Below the pieces are notes generated by a model that was not told where the DNA came from, made no database searches, and saw only the letters and a program-made list of their open reading frames with translations. DNA of 18,090 nt from XYA12-FULL-58-9 sp001798605 (lineage in GTDB: Bacteria > Myxococcota > XYA12-FULL-58-9), in the NCBI GenBank assembly GCA_036736205.1, contig DAINMX010000123.1, positions 1 to 18,090 of the forward strand. Direction: 5' to 3'. Positions within the stretch are counted from its first letter, which is position 1. Each line of letters opens with the position of its first letter. Position numbers and translations under genes: made by a program. This document shows, in pieces, positions 1-6,400 of the stretch.

Positions 1-1
1 A

Positions 2-301
2 AGCAAGGCACAACGCGGTGAGCAAATCACGAAGGAACTCATTCGAGAACTAGATCGAACCATCGTGCTATGTAATCGGTCCGAGAATCGACAACCGTGT
101 GCTCTTTGGCTCAGAAGGTACTTCCTGCCCGCGCGAGCCGCCCTCAAGGAGCCGGGTACGGCTTCCGAGCGACTTCTACGCGCCTGCAATCATCTGAACG
201 TCTTTGGCGGAATGGGCTCCTGGACCGACGTCGGGCCCAAGCACGACGACAAACTTTTCGCCGCCTACAAAGCCGCCCTCGACTTTGCCCAAGATGTCTG
301 A
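2..301 (+). CDS. C-terminal part of an unrecognised protein, cut by left edge
   Basis: The frame is open from base 2 to a TGA at 299-301 and has no plausible start inside the window, so the 5' end lies to the left. The visible 99 residues have the composition of a real soluble protein: a charged helical stretch (QITKELIRELDRTIV), then a conserved-looking segment NVFGGMGSWTDVGP close to the C terminus. I recall the FGGMGSW tail from hypothetical bacterial proteins but cannot name a family. It points towards the minus-strand run that begins with the methyltransferase at 498-1259, so the two are convergent and unlikely to be one unit. The reading frame is fairly sure; the function is unknown. 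Confidence 0.55.
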   Translation, partial: SKAQRGEQITKELIRELDRTIVLCNRSENRQPCALWLRRYFLPARAALKEPGTASERLLRACNHLNVFGGMGSWTDVGPKHDDKLFAAYKAALDFAQDV

Positions 302-497
302 TCTCGGTATCGGCATCGGGCCGCTCGCCGTCTTTGAAACAGTTGGCGGAAGCGGCACGTCCTCATAGCGCATTGGCATGTGGCCCCGCGTTCGAACGAG
401 ACAAATCCTTTCCCTGGTGATGCTGATGGCTCTCTTTTCTCTGCCCGTTGGTTTCGTCGCGTGGTGCGGCCATGCTCGGCGTGATGCCCCACTCCAA

Positions 498-1259
498 CTA
501 GCTCGGCCCCCTTACCAGGCGGGCCCAACGGTCCTGGGCCTCGGCTGCATGCCGACCAGGCCCGGCGCGGTGGGCCTTCCACACGAGGTTATGGGGGGTC
601 ACTGTGGGTGACACGAAGGCCTGCACCGACACTCGATAGCCACCGGCCTCAAGTCTAAGGGTGCGCTCAGTGTCGATGAGCGACTCCACGAAACGTCGTC
701 GAATGGGTGCTTGGGATGAAATGCCCAGATGGTCAGCCCAGGTCCGGGCGGTGTGGGCAAACTTCACGGTGTCAGAATAGCAACAAGGCACTGCCAGCAC
801 CCAGGGCACATTCCTCGCCATGGCCTGGTCAACCACCGCATCGAATGCTGGGCCGCAGGCATGCAGGGCGACCACCACCTCGGCGGCTTGGGGCCAAACC
901 TCGGCGTCACCCACGTCGCCCTCGCGGACGTCGATCTCGATCCCAGGCAGCCGGGCGGCCGCCTGCCGAGCCGAAGCGGCTCGCCCCGAATCCCGTTCGA
1001 TGACCACCACCCTCGACCATCCCAACAACCTAGCCGCCATCAGTCCGACCGGTGCCCGCCCCGCCGCCGCATCCACCAAGAGCGGATCTTGGCGCGTGCG
1101 CGCGAGCACCGGCAGGATCCCCACGAGCTCCGGGATCTTCTTGATTTCCTCCCGTCGCAAAGCGCTGCCCGGCCGGGTCACGTAGAATGCCCGCAACGCC
1201 TCTTCTACGTTCGCCTCGCATAGACGAGCTTGTATCTCCGGCGGCGGCTTGTAGCTCAT
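498..1259 (-). CDS. SAM-dependent methyltransferase, Methyltransf_32-like
   Basis: A 253-residue class I Rossmann methyltransferase. The SAM-binding motif I is VDAAAGRAPVG at about 62-72, the acidic end of strand 2 is VVVIERD at 84-90, and LHACG (132-136) and VPCCY (157-161) follow. The LHACG plus PCC pair is typical of the Methyltransf_32 (METTL25/RRNAD1-like) group, whose substrates are mostly uncertain. The frame stays open to 1385, but the first 42 residues of that longer version look non-coding. The ATG at 1259 follows GGTGG with a 5-nt gap, so I start there. It is the last gene of the minus-strand run, 142 bp after the thioredoxin-like gene. Methylation of an inositol or lipid product would be speculation. 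The family call is fairly sure; the substrate is unknown. Confidence 0.8.
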   Translation of the reverse strand: MSYKPPPEIQARLCEANVEEALRAFYVTRPGSALRREEIKKIPELVGILPVLARTRQDPLLVDAAAGRAPVGLMAARLLGWSRVVVIERDSGRAASARQAAARLPGIEIDVREGDVGDAEVWPQAAEVVVALHACGPAFDAVVDQAMARNVPWVLAVPCCYSDTVKFAHTARTWADHLGISSQAPIRRRFVESLIDTERTLRLEAGGYRVSVQAFVSPTVTPHNLVWKAHRAGPGRHAAEAQDRWARLVRGPS

Positions 1260-1362
1260 CGCCGCCACCGCAAGGGCCCCATCTGGTTGTGTTGATCGGC
1301 CACGGTGCCAACCCCTTTGATAACGTCCGGCCCAGGAAGCATCGCACCACTTGAACCCGCAC

Positions 1363-1381
1363 GCCAAGGGACGCCTTTGGC
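1363..1381 (-). terminator. Weak hairpin just after the thioredoxin-like gene
   Basis: GCCAAGG and CCTTTGGC flank a GACG loop and form a short GC-rich stem with one bulged base. It begins about 20 bp past the stop of the thioredoxin-like gene in the direction of transcription. No T-run follows on the minus strand, so at best it is an attenuator or RNA-stabilising hairpin that partly separates the methyltransferase gene from the rest. Confidence 0.25.
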
Positions 1382-1401
1382 ACAACGAAGGAATTGACTT
1401 C

Positions 1402-1983
1402 TCAACCGAAATACGCAGGCTCGTTTCCTGGCTTCCACTTGATGTTGCAACCGATGCTCGGAATCTGGTGCGAAGCGATCCTTTTGTTTTCCAGAAGGTT
1501 GTCCAAAACGTTCCTCAGGTCGGCACCACTCGGTTCGATGCCATTACCTGGACGGGCGGCGTCGAACTGGCCGCGATAAACCAGACTTTGGGTGCGGTCG
1601 AAGACATAGATGTCTGGGGTGCAAGCGGCCAAATAGTTCTTGGCGACGTTCTGGGTTTCATCGAAGAGGTAGGGGAAGGTGTATCCAGCCGCCCTGCTCT
1701 CTTCGAGCATCTTGATGGGACTGTCGTCAGGATATTTGTCGACATCATTGGAGTTGATGCCGACAAATGCGATGCCTCTCCTTTGGTACTGTGTCGCCAC
1801 AGTGGCCAACTCATCGCGGATGAGCTTGACGAAGGGGCAGTGGTTGCTGATGAACATGACAACCAACCCTGGAGCGCCAACAAAATCTTCCAAGGAGTGG
1901 CGCTTGCCGTTTGCATCAGGAAGCTCAAAGGCGGGTGCCTTGCTACCGAGCTCAAGCATCATCGTGGACGGGGTTCTGGACAT
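1402..1983 (-). CDS. Thioredoxin-fold (AhpC/TSA-like) family protein
   Basis: A 193-residue cytoplasmic protein with the thioredoxin/peroxiredoxin fold. After the N-terminal GSKAPAFELPD segment typical of AhpC/TSA proteins comes MFISNHCPFVK with Cys49, the active-site region of this subfamily. A central ACTPDIYVFD segment holds Cys121 and the cis-Pro-type strand, and the C-terminal signature GCNIKWKPGNEP holds Cys179. No CXXC pair is present, so it is more likely a one-cysteine or distant-pair thiol protein than a classical thioredoxin. No signal peptide is seen. The ATG at 1983 is preceded by GGAGG with a 9-nt gap, a strong ribosome site. It sits 140 bp after the inositol-phosphate synthase, same strand, so it may be read with that operon. 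Role is probably thiol redox or peroxide defence; partner unknown. Confidence 0.85.
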   Translation of the reverse strand: MSRTPSTMMLELGSKAPAFELPDANGKRHSLEDFVGAPGLVVMFISNHCPFVKLIRDELATVATQYQRRGIAFVGINSNDVDKYPDDSPIKMLEESRAAGYTFPYLFDETQNVAKNYLAACTPDIYVFDRTQSLVYRGQFDAARPGNGIEPSGADLRNVLDNLLENKRIASHQIPSIGCNIKWKPGNEPAYFG

Positions 1984-2050
1984 CGGTGGCTACCTCCACG
2001 CCTACATTGGTATTGCGTCGACCTACGCGCAAGACATCCAAAACAATTAA

Positions 2051-2103
2051 CCTGTGACCTGCCTCCTCTGCCTCCTCTGTCGCGCCTGTTTCGCCTGTCG
2101 CGA
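2051..2103. repeat. Imperfect 9-bp tandem repeat in an intergenic gap
   Basis: Two perfect copies of CCTCCTCTG stand side by side at 2062-2079, followed after TCGCG by two diverged copies, CCTGTTTCG and CCTGTCGCG, at 2085-2102; CCTGTGACC at 2051 may be another. The array lies between the stop of the inositol-phosphate synthase gene and the start of the thioredoxin-like gene. Read on the minus (transcribed) strand it is a purine-rich GAGG-type tract. Confidence 0.6.
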
Positions 2104-2123
2104 TCTCGGAACCGTTGTGGGCG

Positions 2124-3443
2124 TTACTCTTCGTAGTACTCGTTGCCGAGATGGGTGATGAGGTCCTCGCCCATCCAGTGGCGCAGGGTGTTCTTCAGCT
2201 TGGTCTGTTGGATGAACAGGTCGTGTTCTGGGTAGAGCCCTTTTGCGGCCTGTGGGCTCTTGAAATAAAAGCTCAACCACTCCTGAATGCCGTACTTACC
2301 GGCGCGGGCGGCGAGGTCCATAAACAGAGCGAGATCGAGGACGATGGGTGCGGCGAGAATGCTGTCCCGGCAGAGGAAGTCGATTTTGATCTGCATCGGA
2401 TAACCCATCCAGCCGAAGATATCGATGTTGTCCCAGCCTTCCTTGTTGTCACCACGCGGTGGGTAATAGTTGATACGAACCTTGTGATAGAGGTCGCCGT
2501 AAAGTTCGGGATAATGGTCCTTCTGGAGGATGGTTTCCAGGACGCTGAGCTTCGAGACTTCCTTGCTCTTGAAACTCTCGGGGTCGTCGAGAACTTCGCC
2601 GTCGCGGTTGCCGAGGATATTGGTGGAAAACCACCCGGAGAGCCCAAGCATCCGCGCCTTGAAGCCTGGGGCAAGGATGGTCTTCATCAAGGTCTGGCCA
2701 GTTTTGAAATCCTTGCCGACGATGGGGACACGCATCTCTCGTGCGAGCTCGAGTAGTGCAGGTGTATCCACGGTCAGGTTCGGCGCGCCGTTGGCAAACG
2801 GCACGTGCTCCTTGAGTGCCGCCCAGGCGTAAATTTGACTCGGGGCAATCTCCGGGTCGCTGTTGTCCAGACCCTTTTCGAATACAGCAAGGTTCTCATG
2901 CACCGCCGTGGGTGGGTGATAGGCCTCGGTGCTCGCACACCAGACCATGACCAATCGATCGCATTTGTTCTCATCTTTGAAACGACGGATGTCTGCACGC
3001 AACGCTTCGCCGAGCTCACGCTTGGTTGCCGCCGCTTTGACGTTGTTGACGCCCGTGAGCTTCTTCACCCAACCATGCTCGAAAACCGCAGGCATCGGTT
3101 TGATGGCCGTGAGCGCCTCGAAATGTGGCAGCAAATCCTTTTCTACGAGGACACCTGCCTTCACTGCTGCATCAAAGGCATTGTCACCAATGGGATCCCA
3201 ACCGCCAAAGACGATGTCGTCGATGCTGGCAAGCGGCACCAAATCCTTGATCAGTGGGCTGCGATTGTCGGTGCGCTTTCCCAAACGGATGTGTGCCATC
3301 TGGGTGAGAGAGCCAATCGGCTTGGTCAACCCTTTCTGCAAGGCCATGACGCCCGCGTAGAAGGTGGTAGCCACAGCGCCCATTCCGGGCGTCAAAACAC
3401 CGAGTCTTCCGGTCGCGGGGGAAATCTTTGTCTTCTTGCTCAT
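2124..3443 (-). CDS. Inositol-3-phosphate synthase (myo-inositol-1-phosphate synthase)
   Basis: A 439-residue cytosolic NAD-dependent isomerase that converts D-glucose 6-phosphate to 1D-myo-inositol 3-phosphate, the committed step of inositol synthesis. The N-terminal dinucleotide-binding segment is GRLGVLTPGMGAVATTF. The family hallmarks follow in order: GGWDPIGDNAF, VWCASTEAY, STNILGNRDGEVLDDP, then INYYPPRGDNKEGWDN, KIDFLCRDSILAAP and the C-terminal LYPEHDLFIQQ. Length is normal for the bacterial form. The frame extends to 3491, with an ATG at 3461 after GGGGA; I chose MSKK at 3443, where family members usually start, with GGAAGTGAG upstream. The CDP-alcohol phosphotransferase stop is 55 bp upstream on the same strand, so both are probably cotranscribed. 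It would supply the inositol phosphate used by the two enzymes before it. The identity is very sure. Confidence 0.96.
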   Translation of the reverse strand: MSKKTKISPATGRLGVLTPGMGAVATTFYAGVMALQKGLTKPIGSLTQMAHIRLGKRTDNRSPLIKDLVPLASIDDIVFGGWDPIGDNAFDAAVKAGVLVEKDLLPHFEALTAIKPMPAVFEHGWVKKLTGVNNVKAAATKRELGEALRADIRRFKDENKCDRLVMVWCASTEAYHPPTAVHENLAVFEKGLDNSDPEIAPSQIYAWAALKEHVPFANGAPNLTVDTPALLELAREMRVPIVGKDFKTGQTLMKTILAPGFKARMLGLSGWFSTNILGNRDGEVLDDPESFKSKEVSKLSVLETILQKDHYPELYGDLYHKVRINYYPPRGDNKEGWDNIDIFGWMGYPMQIKIDFLCRDSILAAPIVLDLALFMDLAARAGKYGIQEWLSFYFKSPQAAKGLYPEHDLFIQQTKLKNTLRHWMGEDLITHLGNEYYEE

Positions 3444-3497
3444 GTCAAATCTCACTTCCATCGTGGGTCCCCAATGTTCTTCGGAGCCCATCCTCGT

Positions 3498-4454
3498 TTA
3501 TGTGGTTGCCAGTGTCACCGTGACGGAATCTGACCTTTCGCCGTGGTTCAATTCGATCCGTTCCAGATCTCGTAGAGTTCGAGCTGTTGCGATGCGTTGC
3601 CAGATGATGGCGATCAAGAAAACCCCATTGGCACCAATCGCACGAATCCACAGGTAGACATCGAGGCGGTTGAACATGGCACAGATCGCCATCACGTAAG
3701 TGTGGGGGCATAGCGAAACCCAGCTCCACAACTGCATCGGCCAATAGTTATGGCGCCGGTAGATCTCTTCGGTCTCGGGACTCACCTCGGCAAATGGGCC
3801 TGATCGCCATGCAAGCGGGTTGGTCAGGCGGACGTAGTTTGCCTGCGCCTTGAGCATGGAGGCATAGGCTCGCCAAGCGAAACGCACAACCAGCGGCGAG
3901 TCACGCTCGTCGGCTTCGATAACGTGTTTTTGCACTTCCTCAAGATTCTTCTTGGTCCCCTGCCAATTGAGATTGCGGGAGCCGAGGTAGAGCTCTTTGT
4001 AGAAGTCGTAGATATTGATGTGAATGATCGCCGTAACCAATGCAATCGGCACCATCACCAGGTAGACGCCAGTTCCGTTGGTCTGCCAGATGTGGAACAT
4101 GGCGGGGAACACGGTGGCGACGGCCACCACCATGTCGGCCGTGCCATCGAGGGCGCGACCGAGCTCGGATTGCATCTTTTTGGTGCGAGCGAGGATGCCA
4201 TCGGCACCATCGAGGATGGAACTCGACCACAACAGGATACCGCCCACGAGCATGAGCTCTGGCGTCCCCAATACCCAACATGTTCCAGCAGCGATGCCCA
4301 AAAGCATGGCCGTGAGGGTGATCTGATTGGGGGTGAGCGGAGTCTTATGCACCAAGCCGACGAACGCGTAGGCCAGCGGCCGGTGTATCCAGATGTTCAC
4401 TGGATCCTCTACATCCCGCGCCTTGATGACCTGAGCAAATGGAGGCAACGCCAT
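3498..4454 (-). CDS. CDP-alcohol phosphotransferase, probable inositol-phosphate transferase
   Basis: A 318-residue integral inner-membrane enzyme. It carries the complete CDP-alcohol phosphotransferase motif DG-x2-AR-x8-G-x3-D-x3-D at residues 85-107 (DGILAR, then Gly99, Asp103 and Asp107), with an extra Asp at 82; the aspartates bind the metal and CDP. The preceding IHRPLAY...LTPNQITL segment resembles the di-inositol-phosphate-phosphate synthase branch rather than PgsA or PssA. Between the membrane segments lies a long hydrophilic stretch, about residues 155-240, not usual in small family members. A GTG at 4478 abuts the upstream TAA; I prefer ATG 4454, in good distance of AGG. It lies between the UPF0104 membrane protein and the inositol-phosphate synthase. 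Family is certain; inositol substrate is inferred from neighbours, and the acceptor (lipid alcohol or inositol phosphate) is unknown. Confidence 0.9.
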   Translation of the reverse strand: MALPPFAQVIKARDVEDPVNIWIHRPLAYAFVGLVHKTPLTPNQITLTAMLLGIAAGTCWVLGTPELMLVGGILLWSSSILDGADGILARTKKMQSELGRALDGTADMVVAVATVFPAMFHIWQTNGTGVYLVMVPIALVTAIIHINIYDFYKELYLGSRNLNWQGTKKNLEEVQKHVIEADERDSPLVVRFAWRAYASMLKAQANYVRLTNPLAWRSGPFAEVSPETEEIYRRHNYWPMQLWSWVSLCPHTYVMAICAMFNRLDVYLWIRAIGANGVFLIAIIWQRIATARTLRDLERIELNHGERSDSVTVTLATT

Positions 4455-4478
4455 TGTCAAACTACCTATTCCCCTCAC

Positions 4479-5591
4479 TTACCTGTTCGACGACGCCACG
4501 CTCACGCCCACCACGTCACCGCCTTGGCCGCGATGTTTGCTTGAGCCGCTTTGGCCGCGCAACAGGAGCCGTCGGGTAGACGGAATGAGCAATACGGCAA
4601 CCAAAGCCCAGAAAACGAAACGGATGCGGCGAAACAACGCGGCGGTGATGTTCATGCTGTCTCGAGAGAGTTGCATCCACCCGAGCAACGACGACATCCA
4701 CGCCTCCATGCCGCCGACCTGCATGAAGAACAACGCGTTATCGAGGGTGCTCACCACCGAGAAGACAAAGAAGCAAGAACCCCACGAAACCTCCATTCCC
4801 AACAGATGGAAGATGATCCATAACTCAACGACGCCCTGTGCCTTTTCAATGATGTGGAAGAACAAGGCCAAGTAGAAACCCCGTTTGTCGTTGCGGTAGA
4901 ACCGGCGCACGATGCCATCAACGCGGCCTGCTTGTTCAAGCTTGCGTGCGGCAAAGCCCTGCAACAATGAGATGCGACTGAGCAGTTCGAGCAATAGGGT
5001 GAAGAGGCCACGTTTCTGCAGGGCAATGAACCCCACGAAACCGAGGGTCACCAACGCCGTTGTGCCGGCAACCATGAGCCGCATCCATGGCTCGACGACC
5101 CCGAACAGGGCGAGATAGATGAGGCCGGCGGCACCGATCACAAAGATGGAAATGGCGTTGATGGTGTTGTCGATAAGCAAGGAGCCGGCAAAGTCTTCCT
5201 TGTCGAAGTCGGTGTCGCGCAAAAATGCAAGCTTCAAAGGTTCGGAGACGACTGCCTGCAGCGGCAACATGCCGGAGATGCCGTAGGAGAATGTCTGCAA
5301 TGCTGTAAGTCGGAACAATCCAATCTTCCGGCGATTCTCAGGTGACAGGGTATAGCTCCACCCCACCGCGTGAACGAAAAAAAGAAACAACGGCAACGTG
5401 AGCAGCGGTGCCAATCCCCAGCCAGCGTCGCTCAAGGCCGCAGCGAGTTTCGCCACGCCGAGCTCGGCGACGAAATACCACACAACCAACAGACCGAGCA
5501 CCGGCAATATCCACGGGAGGAACCGGCGAAGCGCCGATTTGCGGTCAGGCCCGCTGTCCGACCTGATGCCCCCTGGATTCTCCAGCGTCAT
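4479..5591 (-). CDS. UPF0104 / lysylphosphatidylglycerol-synthase-TM-like membrane protein
   Basis: A 370-residue polytopic inner-membrane protein with about eight hydrophobic segments, starting with WILPVLGLLVVWYFVAELG. Hallmarks of the AglD/UPF0104 family are visible: SGMLPLQAVVSEPLKLAFL (a variant of the PxxxxGExxK-type segment) in the first third and NALFFMQVGGMEAW in the last third. This fold is the flippase half of MprF and of archaeal and bacterial glycolipid proteins, so movement of a lipid or lipid-linked group across the inner membrane is plausible. There is no soluble aminoacyl-transfer domain, so it is not a full MprF. The frame extends to a GTG at 5627; ATG 5591 has GGAG 12 nt upstream and gives a conventional N terminus. 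The last codon directly precedes the next gene's region, so coupling is likely. Substrate unknown. Confidence 0.85.
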   Translation of the reverse strand: MTLENPGGIRSDSGPDRKSALRRFLPWILPVLGLLVVWYFVAELGVAKLAAALSDAGWGLAPLLTLPLFLFFVHAVGWSYTLSPENRRKIGLFRLTALQTFSYGISGMLPLQAVVSEPLKLAFLRDTDFDKEDFAGSLLIDNTINAISIFVIGAAGLIYLALFGVVEPWMRLMVAGTTALVTLGFVGFIALQKRGLFTLLLELLSRISLLQGFAARKLEQAGRVDGIVRRFYRNDKRGFYLALFFHIIEKAQGVVELWIIFHLLGMEVSWGSCFFVFSVVSTLDNALFFMQVGGMEAWMSSLLGWMQLSRDSMNITAALFRRIRFVFWALVAVLLIPSTRRLLLRGQSGSSKHRGQGGDVVGVSVASSNR

Positions 5592-5648
5592 GCTGACACC
5601 CATCTCCCCATGACAACTCGAAGCCACCTCGGAGAATCGGCTGTTCGG

Positions 5649-6398
5649 CTAGCCTGCCGCTGCAAGTGCCACGTTTTCCTCTGCGTGGGCGAGCATTTCG
5701 GGGGTGTCGACATCTTGCCAGAACGCATCACCAATATCGAGGACATTCATCACCCCAGATGCAGCGAGCAGTGCAATGCCATTCGACAACGAGGCGTCAC
5801 CTGTTTCGGAAAAGACCTGTTCGATAGCGTCCATCAATGCTGACGTCGCGACGATGACGCCGGTGTCGATGCAATTGTAACGCTGTAGTCGTTTGCCAAT
5901 GGCGACGATGGCACCATTTCTCTCCAGAACCTTGGTCGCATCGTCGATGTCGAAGATCTCGTCGACCTTGTAATCGACACACAAAGTCGCGCCGCCCCGT
6001 GGCGGATGATGCCGGCTTACCTGCCGCATAATGTCGTCGTCGAGGATGTGGTCTGCCATGGTCAGTACAAACTCATCGTCGACAAAAGGCCGCGCACACA
6101 AAACGGAGATACCGTTCTGCAAGGCGAAGTTGTGGTTGTAGGCGAACTCGATGCGCATCGGCCCTTTGTAATGGTTCTCGATGCCACGGCGGACGGTCTC
6201 CGCTTGGTGGCCGATAACCACCACGATGCGTTCGCGACCTGCGGTCTCAAGACTACGCAGGGTTCGCAACAACAGCGGCACACCATGGATCTGAATAAGA
6301 GGTTTCACCGACGAGCTCGCGCCCTGAGACGCCAACCGCACTCCCATTCCTGCAGCCAAGACCACACCGACCCGTGCATTGTTTCCTTGAGTTGCCAT
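5649..6398 (-). CDS. Sugar-type nucleotidyltransferase, probable CTP:inositol-1-phosphate cytidylyltransferase
   Basis: A 249-residue cytosolic NTP transferase. The glycine-rich nucleotide loop is VVLAAGMGVRL at 12-22, with Lys32-Pro33 following; the metal-binding acidic motif is LTMADHI at 112-118. FDIDDATKV (149-157), IGKRL...CIDTG (167-180) and FWQDVDT (226-232) closely follow the pattern I remember in the archaeal and Thermotoga IPCT domain (LTMGDH, IGEATK, CVDTG, WMDVDT). That enzyme makes CDP-inositol from inositol 1-phosphate and CTP. Here it is a stand-alone protein, with its usual fusion partner encoded separately at 3498-4454. The frame is open to 6818, but that part lies within the RND gene. 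ATG 6398 follows GAGGTG at a good distance and starts 2 nt after the RND stop, so the genes are translationally linked. Sugar-phosphate or choline-phosphate activation is the alternative. Confidence 0.82.
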   Translation of the reverse strand: MATQGNNARVGVVLAAGMGVRLASQGASSSVKPLIQIHGVPLLLRTLRSLETAGRERIVVVIGHQAETVRRGIENHYKGPMRIEFAYNHNFALQNGISVLCARPFVDDEFVLTMADHILDDDIMRQVSRHHPPRGGATLCVDYKVDEIFDIDDATKVLERNGAIVAIGKRLQRYNCIDTGVIVATSALMDAIEQVFSETGDASLSNGIALLAASGVMNVLDIGDAFWQDVDTPEMLAHAEENVALAAAG

Positions 6399-6400
6399 AT

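Noticed and set aside
1260..1385. 42-residue N-terminal extension of the methyltransferase
   Set aside because: The composition is Arg/Trp-rich and random-looking. ATG 1259 starts the conserved part and has GGTGG upstream.
1351..2136. Plus-strand 261-residue frame opposite the thioredoxin-like gene
   Set aside because: It lies antisense to a gene with clear family motifs and shows no motif of its own.
2805..3533. Plus-strand 242-residue frame opposite inositol-3-phosphate synthase
   Set aside because: It is antisense to a highly conserved enzyme; the His/Arg-rich sequence has no domain pattern.
4479..5591. Full MprF lysyl-phosphatidylglycerol synthase
   Set aside because: Only the membrane half is present. 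The C-terminal aminoacyl-transfer domain is missing, so lipid lysylation is not supported.
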